Shown one piece after another: positions 53,464 to 64,000 of a stretch of DNA of 64,000 nucleotides. The stretch is from NCBI GenBank assembly GCA_943737045.1, contig CALSFV010000369.1, forward strand, positions 124,001 to 188,000, written 5' to 3'. A program made the translations under genes and the position numbers. This DNA is from Parapristionchus giblindavisi (lineage: Eukaryota > Nematoda > Chromadorea > Rhabditida > Diplogasteridae). Every line of letters begins with the position of its first letter. The stretch's first letter is position 1. The notes beneath the pieces were generated by a model. The model saw only the letters and a list, made by a program, of their open reading frames with translations. It ran no database searches and was not told the origin of the DNA.

Positions 53464-53945
53464 TATCGTACATGTAAAAATCATTGTATCATGAACGGTG
53501 TGAATGGATCTGAACGGATCAGGCCGATCAAGCAATTATGAACGATTTTCGTTACTTTGCTATCATTTTTCGTTATTTCTCTTTCTTTTCGTTGTTTTTC
53601 TCTCGTTCGAATTTACTATATTAAAAGAAATCAGACCAAAATATTGCCATTTAACACAAATCATCATTTTCGCGATGAATAAATTGTTCCGAATATACGC
53701 TTAATAAATAGGTCAACTTTGGTTCATTGGAGCAAATTAATTCGTCGTGAACACCGTGCTTTTGTTAAATAGCAATATTTTGGCCTGATTTCTTTTAATA
53801 TAGTAAATTCGAACGAGAGAAAAACAATGAAAAGAAAGAGAAATAACGAAAATGAATGCAAAATAACGAAAATCACTCACAATTCGCTTGATCGGCCTGA
53901 TCCGTTCAGATCCATTCACGCCGTACCTACGTGTAAAAAAAATTG
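53464..53945. mobile_element. Foldback MITE, relative of 44191-44658
   Basis: Left end TCGTACATGTAAAAATCA, interior GGATCTGAACGGATCAGGCC and its complement; the right end is more diverged. Confidence 0.75.
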
Positions 53946-54226
53946 CCTCGCATCCGACCATTTTACAATAGTATCGACTGCTTTGAGAATGTAATCCAAG
54001 GAAGCTGTTTGATGCCTGGAATGATGAAACAGGTTGTTTAGTGTCATTCTTATCGATCTTTCTACAATCGAGTGTCAAAAGTCATAGCTGATCTATTATT
54101 GATTTTCAGCTGTGATTGAACCTGACTTTCAACCGTAAAACCAGTGTTGTTCTGGTGGATCCTGTCATCTACTGACCAATTGTCCCTATTAAAGAAAGAC
54201 CCAAACTAAAAACAAATTAGTGGCTG

Positions 54227-54700
54227 ATTGACCATTTGGCACTTGTTTTATCAATGAGCAATCGATTTGATAACTTTTTATATTTTTTTTTATTTAGGCG
54301 CCGGCGCCGGCGACCTGGCGACCATTTGGCACTTGTTTTATCAATGTTCGATCAATTTGACAACTTTTTGTTCAATTTGGTATTTGGGCGCCGTCACCGA
54401 CATTCTGGCGCCCTGGCGTCTGTCGGTCGCGTGCCCGAGTACCGCGAGCGTCATTACAGAAAGTTTGGGAGTCACGCGAGTCCTTGGGACAAATTTGGCA
54501 CCGAGGCAACTATCCCTGACACCATATCAACTCTTAGGCTTATTCTTGGCACCGTGCCAAGAATAAGCCTAAGCCTAAGCTTATTTTTGGCACCGTGTCA
54601 AGAATAAGCCTAAGCTTATTTTTGGCACCGTGTCAAGAATAAGCCTAAGCTTATTTTTGGCACCGTTCCAAGAATAAGCCTAAACCTAAGCCTAAAAGCT
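54227..54700. repeat. Tandem palindromic repeats around TTGGCACCGTGCCAA
   Basis: GACCATTTGGCACTTGTTTTATCAATG occurs twice, followed by at least four ~44-bp units of AAGAATAAGCCTAAGCTTATTTTTGGCACCGTG type. Each contains AAGCTTATT and GGCACCGTGCC palindromes. Confidence 0.8.
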
Positions 54701-54732
54701 CAGAACAATTCGACAAAAGACGATTGCTCTTG

Positions 54733-54800
54733 CCGGAGGTCGAACCATCGACGCATCGATAAGAAGACCGACGCGTTACCAGTACACTACAAGGCTCGAT
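54733..54800 (-). repeat. tRNA-derived SINE-like segment
   Basis: Minus strand TTGTAGTGTACTGGTAACGCG (A-box-like), then GATGGTTCGACCTCC (B box). Confidence 0.55.
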
Positions 54801-54869
54801 GGCAGAGACGATCGCGCGCTTTTTTTGCTATGGGGTGAGGGGCGAGTAGAGTAGAGGAAGAAGGTCTTT

Positions 54870-55070
54870 TCTGTTTGATCTTTGATCTTTCTCAATTGAT
54901 CTTTGATCTTTCACACTTGATCTTTGATCTTTTCAGTTTGATCTTTGATCTTTCTCAATTGATCTTTGATATTTCACACTTGATCTTTGATCTTTTCCGT
55001 TTGATCTTTCACACTTGATCTTTGATCTTTTCCGTTTGATCTTTGATCTTTCTCAATTGATCTTTGATAG
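54870..55070. repeat. GATCTTT heptamer array
   Basis: About twenty GATCTTT units, mostly in pairs separated by CTCAATT, CACACTT or TCAGTTT spacers. Shorter runs occur in many POLD3 and PI4KB introns. Confidence 0.9.
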
Positions 55071-55345
55071 GAGCATTTGAATAACATACACGGCATAGAG
55101 TGGTTTGCTAATTTCGTATTTGATTAGAAAAGGTGGGATGCACGGTATTGGGTGAATATGGTTGAGAGGGCTGGCCCGAAATACGGTCGTTGAAATGTTA
55201 TGAAGTGTAAATGCATAGTTTGTTGCACAGTTTTAGCAGAGTATTTGAATGTCATGCTGGTTTGCTAATTTCGTATTTGGTCTGCGTTATGAATGATTTA
55301 AATGTTGAATGATTTTAAATTTTTGAAAGATCAAAATATGTTTAG

Positions 55346-55417
55346 ACTGGATCGAAGAAGAATGCCTCTGCAGCTGCAGGGCAATCAAAGATCAGCTCAT
55401 TCTTCACCAAGAAGTAG
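55346..55417 (+). pseudogene. POLD3 copy 5, terminal exon only
   Basis: Matches exon 14 with an intact QSKISSFF PIP box and stop. Homology on its left starts within intron 13 at about 55075. Confidence 0.8.
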
Positions 55418-55704
55418 ATCAGCCAAATCATTCGATAATCAGATCAATGTATTGATTATTTAACCTACGTATTCTGGTACCGATCCATGCATAAAAAGTT
55501 GATCATTCCTTCTGTATCGTGTTGTATTTGTTCTTTAATAAAAGTTTTATGTAGTTTACGTTGCGGATCTCACGATTATTCTATTACTTTAACTTGTCTA
55601 TTTTATGTTTGTAATTTGTCGATTTAAAAATTTTGTATCATTATGTGCACACTTCCATAAAAACAAAGTAAAATCGGGTATGGTTTTATTCGATATAACG
55701 ACCA

Positions 55705-56538
55705 CTAGAGGGGGAACTGTATCTGTGGCATGATTACCGAAGGGTCCATTTGAATATCGCCAACTCGACGGCGTCTAAAACCGGGCCGGAATCCCGAAAA
55801 ATTGATTTATACTTAGCTTGATACTTGATTTCTATTGGAATCTATCGATTTATTGATTACCTCACTCCATCCGCGAAGTTTGAGCGCATAAAAACGATTT
55901 TCACCAACTGTGACACTTTAGTTGCCGTCTTATAGTTAGCGAGAACGCCTTTTAAATTTATTTTACCTTTCTCTGTTCACGTTTGATAGGAAATCTATCA
56001 AAGATTGCTCCCTTACCTTTTAACGAACGCAACGCTTTTCTTCAACTCCCCACATTAGAATATAGAAGAGCCATGCGTGATCTCCAATTTCTCCATAGCA
56101 CAGTACATAACTATTCTTTATTTGACTCCTCTCACTTATATTATATTGATTGTAATAGAATTAGCCATCGTTATAGGATATCACTACCTTTTTGTATTCC
56201 CAAATCCCTTTCCACTTGTGCCTCTAGATCTCTGTCCACGTGGAACTCCCTCACCCAAGAGCTTGTCTCTTCCCCTCCCCATATATTCCGTGCAGGGATA
56301 CTAAATTTGCCCCCTCACAATATTATAACTCAATCTCGTATTCGTCCTTAATATCATTGTTCAGCTAAAGCTGCCACTCCCCAACCGAAATCGCTTAAGC
56401 GACGGAACTCCATCACTCCCTTATTGCTTCATTCATTCATTATTCTTGATTTTAACTGATGGATAAAGAAATAAGAAATAAGAAAGATAACGGCAGTCAA
56501 AGCTAATTGAAGCAAGCAAAAGAAAAGGATCACTTCAT
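55705..56538 (-). pseudogene. Class I peptide gene, copy 5 (broken)
   Basis: Exon 3 (55793-55705) has its acceptor changed from CAG to CGG. Exon 2 is replaced by unrelated sequence (55862-55945). Exon 1 is split by a LINE fragment, and a 1-nt deletion after ATGAAGTG makes an immediate TGA. Confidence 0.85.
56005..56489 (+). mobile_element. 5'-truncated LINE 3' end
   Basis: Encodes the last ~110 residues of a LINE ORF2-like protein (LPFCIPKSLSTCASRSLSTWNSL), then a 3' UTR and (AATAAGAA) tail. AAAGAT flanks both sides, in exon 1 of the class I gene. Confidence 0.75.
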
Positions 56539-57368
56539 GTCTAACTGAAATGAATACTGAAAATTACAATCTGAAATTTAAACAGTAAAATGTTTTGATC
56601 ACTTTAAATTGTTTACAATTGTCTTTGGCGTAACATTAGAGTTTCAAAGAGAAACCTCGGAATCCAATGAGTTGATGGAACAAGGGCCAAGCTCTTTATT
56701 GATATCAGAGACGAAGACGAGAAGAGAAGTGAATGATCGAAGAATCTGTGGTTCTTATACGGACGTTTCTTTGCAAAATATTAATCTGAATATTCCGCAA
56801 CAATGTAAAGTTAATTTGTACAGTACATTCTAATTTAGGGCTACATAGTAATGGATGCTGCACACCACTCTTTTAGCGGTGGCACACCAAACAAATCAGA
56901 TGAACACAGTTAAAAATTGAAATTGAAAAATGCGAAGAGAAACTAAAAATGACGATTTTAAGCGAATTTTTTTAAACTTTTCTAAATCGATCCTCCATAT
57001 TTTGTAAATCAATATAAAAATCACGACGAGGATGCCGAAGATGAATGATTTTAACTACTGATATTTTTTATAAAAAAGGTCAATGTGAAATCGAGTCAAT
57101 CCTCGCGCGATATGTTGATATGTCACACGATTGTTTTGTGTCAACCACCTCTTCTTCTGATCAATCTGTCTCGGTGTTGGTCTTGGTTTTGGATTTCGGT
57201 CTTGGATTTCGGTCTTGGATTTCGGTTTGGGTCTTTGTCTTGGCTCTTGGTCTTAGTTCTTGTTTCTCGATCTTGCTCTCTTTGGGTCTTGGTCATGAGA
57301 AAAATGCAGCCCGTTCAGAAACGAGAATAGCGCACAAGGAAGAAAATACAATTCAATCTCTTCTTCAG

Positions 57369-57464
57369 GCGCAAGGCGGTCGTCCCCTACCGAAGAAGAA
57401 GGAGGAGAAGATCAATATATAGAAGTTGTTCAAGAAGGCCTGTGACAAGGAGAAGACGCCCAAG
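57369..57464 (+). pseudogene. POLD3 exon 7 fragment of copy 6, shares nonsense codon with copy 4
   Basis: AQGGRPLPKK then KEEKINI and TAG at 57420-57422, the same stop as copy 4. Exon 8 is deleted: intron 7 joins intron 8 near 57670. Confidence 0.85.
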
Positions 57465-58049
57465 GTACGGTAGTGATCTTTGATCTTTCAAAGTACAATG
57501 TGACTGGGGGTTACTCGTTTGATATATTTCAATTGCGAAGCAAAAGCATTTTTTTACAAAATCATCGAAAGGTAGCATTTGTAAATGTATGAGAACCTCT
57601 TCACTAAGTTTAGGTGTGCGGTTGACCATGTAAAGCTCTATGGGTTGTCTTTCATCAATCATCTTTCGTGAGCCGAAAACGAAAATGAAAATGAACAAAC
57701 GGCAGACGGGCAGCTATGCATCACCTAGCCGAGTTAATTTTAACACCCCGAGCTAATTTTACTCGGCGCTCTGGCAACGCTCTCTCGTAGTCAACCAAAG
57801 AGTTTCTAATTTTAGGTTAGGGTGTACCTTAAAATGAGGATACGATTTCTCACCGTATCAAAAAGTGGAAGAAATGTGATTACACGATTACATTACGATT
57901 TCTGTTGCATTTTGATATTTTCACCCCGGTGAATCCTCGTCTCTCCTGGTTCATTAGTTCAACTTTTGTACGCATATCAACGATGCATAGCTACCTACAC
58001 TGCCAGACATGATTAATAATAATTTATCGATTCTTGAACAAGAGAAAAT

Positions 58050-60419
58050 AACGATATTCTGTAAATAATAAATAATGAATAAAATATGAAGAACGACGAA
58101 AATGCTGCGATATCTAGATCACAGCTTTGATGCTATTACGAAAGACTGCGGGGTTGGGCGAATTTACAATAGATGAATCAAGAGTATTCCATTTATTAAC
58201 AATTCTATTAGACAAGAAATATCTAAATCTACGACTGGAAATCCTATGAAAGAGTAGCTTTTGGGGGTGTCCACGGTTTCTGTGGAGTGAATTGGAGAAA
58301 AGGAACATTTTGCGGGGGTCGATATCGATAAAACCGTTAATGATCTTAAAGGTTGTGGTCAGATCAATGATGTCTCTACGGGTGGAAAGGGATTGAAGGT
58401 CGAGCAGGGACAGCCTGTGAGGATAGTCGATATAAGGGATGCCACATCTACGAAGAACGATTCTGGAATAAGTTTTGAGGACAGATTCAACATGCAGTTG
58501 CAATGACGAGGACGACGGGGACCAAAGTTCACTACAGTACTCGAGCAAGGGACGGACATAGGTACAGAATAGACGACTGTATAAAGATACACTACGAGAA
58601 GTAAACGATCGATAGATATAGCAACATCTTGATTTAGCTTTCCTGACTATGTTAGCAATGTGTTCACTAAAATCAAGGGAATTGTTGTAAGTTATTCCAA
58701 GATCTTTGAATTGTGATACTACAGGGAGGGGGTTATTGTCAATGGTGAAGTCAACTTGAGGGTGGTTTGTGCCCATGCGCATAATAGCTGACTTCGAACT
58801 AGACATAGTAAGGCCCCACAAGGAGCTCCAATCATGAATACGGTCAAGGGCGGTTTGAAGAGTCTCACAGTTGTTAAAGGAGTAGACTTTGAGATCGTCA
58901 GCATATATTGAACAAAATACATCAGGAGGAAGAATAGACAGAATATCAGAAATGTATAGAAATAATAGGGGTCCAATACAACTCCCTTGAGGGACACCAC
59001 TGAGAGTTTCAAAAGGCCGAGAGCTGGAATTACCAACTAGCACAGTTTGGCTTCTCGAAAAGAGGAACGATTTAAGCCATCTAATAAGGCATCCGCGAAT
59101 ACCTATTTTTTCGCATTTGTAGATCAGAAGGTTTAGAGGGATGGAATCAAAAACGCGACTAAAGTCGATAAAGGCGCATGAAATGTAACCTTTTTTGTCG
59201 AGTTCGGTGTGCCAGTGTGAAAAGGTGGACAACAAGCAAGAGTTACATCATCGCTTGTTTCTAAATCCATGCTGTTCATCAGGTTGGAGGTTATTGATTG
59301 AAAGAAAGTTAGTAACATCACGACATATCAATCTTTCCATATCTTTAGAAGTGGAGCATGTCAAAGAAATAGGACGATAGTTGGATGCACAGTGGCGATC
59401 ACCCTTTTTCTTGTAGATTGGACGGACAAATGATGTTAGCCAAATAGATGGAGTTATTGAGTGCAACAGAAATCGATCAAATAATATGGAAAGAGGGACA
59501 GAGATTTGAGATGCTGTTCGTTTCAAAAATGCATAGTTGATTTTGTCGGGCGAGAATGATAGCTGATTTGGCAATTTGTTGATAACCAGTTCTATGCGTT
59601 GAGCGGAGAAATTTATAAAATCGATTGAAGGCGCATCTGTGGTGGAGGTGTCAGACGGTGGGGTGGGAAAGATCGTTGTATTGAAGGAGCTACTAAAATG
59701 ATCAGCGAGAATGTTGGCTTTGGCGACGTCAGAAGTTGCGGCAATCCCGTTATTGTCTAATAAAGAACCGATATGATTGGTTGTGTCTTTGAGCCGACTA
59801 CCAGCAAATTGATAAAAGTTTTTGAGGTTAGGCTGTTTGAATAGAGAGCGCTCTTTTTTTCTACGACATTTGCGAACTTCTAGGCGTAATCTTTTACTGA
59901 GACGCATAAAGGGTGCGATGCCTATTGTGGATCGGATACGATAAAGCTTTCTACATCGACGAAGAATATTTTGCGCCTTAGGAGAGAAGGATTGATTAGG
60001 CCTGTTTTTTGCTTTGCGTAGTGGAATGAAACGATCCATAATGGAATGAATAATGTTTAGAAATAAGGAATAGAGAGTGTCGGCGTCTTGATCGCATTGA
60101 GACAGAATAGTGAACCAATCAATACTTGCTATTGCGCTTTGAACTGCTACCCAGTTAGTGTTTCTATAATCAGGGATGAGTCGTGATTTTGGCTTGGGCG
60201 TTGAGGCCCGAATAGAGAAAGAGACGAGAGAATGATCAAGCTTGGGAAGAGGCGGCAGGACTCTGCAATTAAGCACTAAATGAGAGTGAGAAGAAAGAAC
60301 AATGTCTAATAGACTGTTATCCCTTGTAGGAGAAGAAACACATTGGGAGAGGGAATGAGACAGCGCAAAATCAAGGAGGAGATTTGAATTATGTGTAGAC
60401 GATAGATTGAGAGATATGG
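58050..60419 (-). mobile_element. 5'-truncated APE-type LINE with a frameshift
   Basis: Reading from the right: end of an AP-endonuclease domain (PTRDNSLLDIVLS, LDHSLVSF) up to about 60230, then linker and reverse transcriptase. It ends with a short AT-rich tail near 58050. The sequence stops abruptly at ~60419, in mid-endonuclease, as in 5'-truncated retroposition. No other intact ORF. Confidence 0.85.
58114..60276 (-). pseudogene. LINE endonuclease/reverse transcriptase, split by a frameshift near 59240
   Basis: The first frame (60276-59248) ends in SNYRPISLTC...DEQHGFRNKR. The second (59235-58114) resumes with FIDFSRVFDS (RT motif A), GVPQGSCIGPLL (motif B), YADDLKVY (motif C) and the usual C-terminal half ending in WNTLDSSIVNSP. 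CR1/jockey-like by motif style; the exact clade is not resolved. Confidence 0.88.
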
Positions 60420-60890
60420 CCAGTCAATTTCGCGATGATAGAACACCCCTAAAATTTTGAGATTTCGTCAGAATGGTGAATGGAAATCAAAAGATCTATA
60501 CACCATTTGTATCCCTGTCTTGGATAACTAAAGTAGCCGACGTAGGAGGGAATTCAATTTCCCAGTCAACGAGAAAATAATAATTTTCCGAAATTTTACC
60601 GTGACATAATGATAGGACACCCTGATTTTTTCGATGAATTATTATATTTTACAAACTTCTGCATAACAGCAACGGATCAACAACAACAGATTGGTAATCG
60701 ATGCTATGGCCCTTCCTCCAGATTAGGCCAAAGGTGCGATTGGGCAGGCTTCCATAGAGGGTAGGAATCGCTTTTGTCTCAATGTCGTCCCACTCCGTTT
60801 TTTTATGCCAGCCTTCAACTCAGCAGCCGATGCATACTGTTTGTTGTTATTGTACACACGATGTCGTGATGACTAGATTAGACTATCTGA
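60420..60890. other. Unassigned stretch between LINE and POLD3 copy 6
   Basis: No coding signal or repeat relative seen in the window. Bounded on the right by POLD3 intron 8 sequence. Confidence 0.4.
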
Positions 60891-60999
60891 ATTTTCATAT
60901 TTTCATCCCGATGATTCTTCGTTTCTCCTGGTTCATTAGTACAACTTTTGAACGCATATCAACGATGGTTCTATAATATACATCAATTTTCGATTACAG

Positions 61000-62488
61000 A
61001 CGCCAACGTAAGATCTTCATCGACGACGAAGACGACAGTGACGTGAAGGAGGTCGCGGCGACGAAGAAACCGGTCGCCAGTAAGAAAGAGGCGGAGCCTG
61101 CGGCCAAGCAGATCAAGAAGGTGACAGAGCCAATCACAAAGAAGCGGCCAGTCACAGTGGAGAAGAAGGAATCGACGACGAAGAAGACGAATATTATCGA
61201 ATGTATATTGATTTTTGCATTTTTTCGAAATAATATTGATTGAATTTACAAAAAAATCAATCGATAATCATTGCAGCTGATGATGATCTCTTCGACACTG
61301 GCGACAGTAGTCCGGAGAAGGCGATGGAAGTGGACGAGGTATTGATTGAATTTACAAGATTATTGATTGGTTTAGCAATATTATTGATTGTCTTAGTAAG
61401 TTTATTGATTGTTTTAGCGAGGTTATTGATTGATTCAACATTTACAGGAATCTCCAAAGGCAAAATCATCCAGTAAGACGAAGAAGGAGTCGACGGTCAA
61501 GAGCAGCCGCACGCTCGAACAAACGGGGGCACTCCGACGATCACGTATGCGATTTGATCTTTGATCTCTGAACCTTGATCTTTGATCTTTGAATATTGAT
61601 CTTTGATCTCTGATCTATGAAGGTTTAATGCCTTGCCTATATCTTGGCTGATGAATACTGTCATTGCAACGATAGTCTTGCGGTCTCCGTATGATCATTC
61701 TCGAAAAGATCCCACTTTTCTTGATTTATCTGATGTTTGATCTTTGATCTCATACAGCTCGTAAGCACACAGAGACCACTGCCTCGTCGTCCTCCTCAGC
61801 CGGTCCTGCAAAGAAGCTCGTGAAGAAGGAGATGTCGTACATGGACGACGACGGATTCCTGGGTACTGTAGTTTGTACATCGATTATCGATCGCGAACTG
61901 ACTATAATATATTACCGTAATCTTGTGCTTACAGTAACCCGCATGGAGACTGTGGAGGAGGAACGTACGGAGACAGAGTTACAAGCGAGGAAGAAGAGGG
62001 AAGAAGAGGAGAAGGCGAGACAGCCACTGCAGACAGCATCCAAGAAGACAAATGTGCCAGTGGTACCAGCCAAGGTGGGATTACGGTAGTACGGTGTAGG
62101 GTATACTGTTGTAGGGTTTTACAATAAAATAGGGGGGTAGGGTTATATGGTAGAATAGATGGATTAGAGTAGTAGGGTAGAATGGGAGGATATGATATAC
62201 AGCACGGTATTGGTGGAATAGGGTTGAGGGGGTTGGGCCTTATTACGGTAGTTGAGAAGTTACGAAATGTAATTCGGTGCACAGTTTTATCAGAGCATTT
62301 GAATAACATGTTGGTTTGCTAATCTCGTACATGGTCTGCGCAATAAATGATTTTTATTAATAAATACAAATGTTGAATGATTTTAAAATTTTGAAAGATC
62401 AAAGTTCAAATTCTAGGCCGGATCGAAGAAGAATGCCTCTGCGGCTGCTGGACAATCAAAGATCAGCTCATTCTTCACCAAGAAGTAG
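61000..62488 (+). pseudogene. POLD3 copy 6, exons 9-14
   Basis: Exon 9 61000-61202, 10 61277-61338, 11 61448-61544, 12 61758-61862, 13 61935-62074, 14 62417-62488. All open with normal splice sites and an intact PIP box, but no exon 8 or 5' exons, and the exon 7 upstream has a stop. AATAAA follows at about 62614. Confidence 0.85.
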
Positions 62489-62764
62489 ATCTTCCCAATC
62501 AATCGATAGTCAAATGTATCGATTATTGAACCTCCCCTCTCTCATATTCTGGTACCGATCCATGTGTAAAAAGTTGATCACTCCCCCTATGTATCGTCTT
62601 TTATTTGTTCTTTAATAAAAGTTTTATGTAGTTTACGTTGCGGATCTCACGATTATTCTATTACTTTAACTTGTCTATTTTATGTTTGTAATTTGTCGAT
62701 ATAAAGTTTGTATCATTGTTGTGTATAATGTGCACACTTTCATGAATTAAAATCGATGATGGTT

Positions 62765-63253
62765 TTATCCGAAATGGCCTCCGAAGGGGAACTGTCCATT
62801 TGGGGGTGGTTCATTTTGAGCATCGCGGCGTTTATCCACTCCGTAAAGACCACCTGTGGGGAACCCTACATGTGGCGGGACTACTGGCGGGTCCATTTGA
62901 ATATCGCTGATTCGACGACGTCTCTCCACTAGGTCGGGAGAATCGGCGAAATCGGGCGGGAATTCTGAATAATCGATTTTTAATTCACTTGATTTCTATT
63001 GATTCTATCGATTGATTCATTACCTCCTCCACTAAAAATCAATCTCGGAATGTTTTTGCGGGTTACACCCTGCCCTCGAGTCAATTTACCGTTGGCCTTC
63101 AAAAAAAATCGGTAAAATTATAGGCATACCCGAATATTTTAATGTAATTTGCTTTTAATTCACCTCGCTTTCGTCACGTTTGACAGGAAATCTATCAAAG
63201 ATAACGGCAGTCATAGCTAATTGAAGTAAGCAAAAGAAGAGGATCCACTTCAT
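62765..63253 (-). CDS. Class II secreted peptide precursor, copy 6: LYG/HFG (120 aa)
   Basis: Exons 63253-63164, 63096-63024 and 62964-62765, intact. Signal peptide and exon 2 are as in copy 2. Exon 3: RRRR, then a peptide starting ISDIQMDPP and ending PTGGLYG-VD, then KRR, then a diverged 19-residue peptide starting DAQNEPPP and ending FPFGGHFG at the stop. Relative to copy 2, Gly-Arg-Tyr-Gly became Gly-Leu-Tyr-Gly and the last peptide is largely different, yet the basic site, the aromatic-Gly end and the stop directly after Gly are all kept. That favours a processed, C-terminally amidated product. Confidence 0.78.
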
Positions 63254-63514
63254 GTCTAAATCGAACCTTAAATTAATACTGAAATCGCAATCTGAGATTT
63301 ATTATGTAAGCAGTAAAGAGTTTAGTTCAATTTAATTTTTTACAATAGTTTTTGGAGCAAAATTTAAAAACTAACAATGAAGACCGTATGAGAGTCAAAG
63401 TTTCAAAGGGAACTACCTCGGAATCCAACGAGTCGATGCCACAAGGTCCAAGTTCTTTATCGATATCAGAGACGAAGACGAGAAGAGAAGTGAATGGTCG
63501 AAGAATCTGTGGTT

Positions 63515-63522
63515 CTTATATA
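63515..63522 (-). promoter_or_regulatory. TATA box of class II copy 6
   Basis: TATATAAG, the same context as at 41037 and 35895; first-exon donor GGATTCCGAG|gtagtt near 63418. Confidence 0.55.
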
Positions 63523-64000
63523 CGGAGTCAGTCGACGTGTCCTTGCAACATTTTAATCTGAATATTCTGCAGGAATTTAACTCAATATTGTACAATCTAA
63601 TTAATGGCTACGTACTATTTCATATTTCATACTACATACTACTTCATACCAAGTGGAATTTCTCACTTTTTCAATAACATTTTCATTTTAGTCCCCTTAA
63701 ATGCAAATTCATCCGAGATTCGACCAAAAATGTTGGAGATATTTAGTCAAATACAGAATAATGGCTTGCTTAACGCCGTTCCTTTATCGGTTGCACACCA
63801 AAAAACCAAGATGAACACATTTAACAAATAGAAAAAAGTTTTTTTTTAATTTATGAAACTTCTTCGAAACGGGAGTAAGAAAATTGAAATCGATTTTGTT
63901 AAAATATCGAATCGAAATCGTTTTTATCGTTTTCGGCATAATTGATTGTCATGTACAGTGGCAGCCAAAAGTATTCGGACGAAACTTTGAAATGTCATAA

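Overview
The window is nuclear DNA from a multicellular animal, very probably an invertebrate. It has many small GC-richer exons with canonical GT/AG introns, AT-rich introns full of small palindromic repeats, three LTR retroelements, an APE-type LINE and many MITE-like foldbacks. I could not assign a phylum from sequence alone. There is no prokaryotic organisation, no CRISPR array and no rRNA.

Layout. 1-7552 is nested LTR retroelements on the minus strand. A long acidic coiled-coil-type ORF with a leader holding six same-loop hairpins (1-2648) has landed in the LTR of a Ty3/gypsy-type element. That element's single ORF fuses Gag, protease and integrase but has no reverse transcriptase. Its other LTR is interrupted by a 1.4-kb foldback. 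7553-15153 has no gene I can support (CT-rich microsatellite, small MITEs). 15154-22543 (+) is an 18-exon phosphatidylinositol 4-kinase beta gene whose catalytic domain is complete and whose usual N-terminal domain I cannot find.

23791-34971 (+) is a complete 14-exon gene for the DNA polymerase delta accessory subunit POLD3/p66. It runs from a winged-helix-like N-terminus to a C-terminal PCNA-binding PIP box. Its intron 2 carries a young BEL/Pao-type element (25172-30051) with identical-looking 832-bp LTRs, encoding only Gag and protease.

From about 34.9 kb to the right edge, the 3' half of POLD3 and a small convergent gene downstream of it are repeated in tandem about six times. All extra POLD3 copies are broken or incomplete. 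The small gene has not been described to my knowledge. It encodes a secreted 86-126 aa precursor with a signal peptide, a KR site, polybasic cleavage sites, and either a CxxxxC-G-R/K segment (class I) or repeated peptides ending in G-R/L-Y-G and G-R/H-F-G (class II, RFamide/RYamide-like). Classes I and II alternate strictly along the array (I at 35.3, II at 40.3, I at 47.9, II at 52.0, I at 55.7, II at 62.8 kb). This suggests the duplicating unit was a dimer, with the POLD3 pieces as passengers and the peptide genes as the part kept intact (four of six).

The array is further shaped by a piggyBac-like TTAA foldback, an hAT-like MITE with 8-bp target duplications, two LINE insertions, a Tc1-like end and microsatellite expansion.
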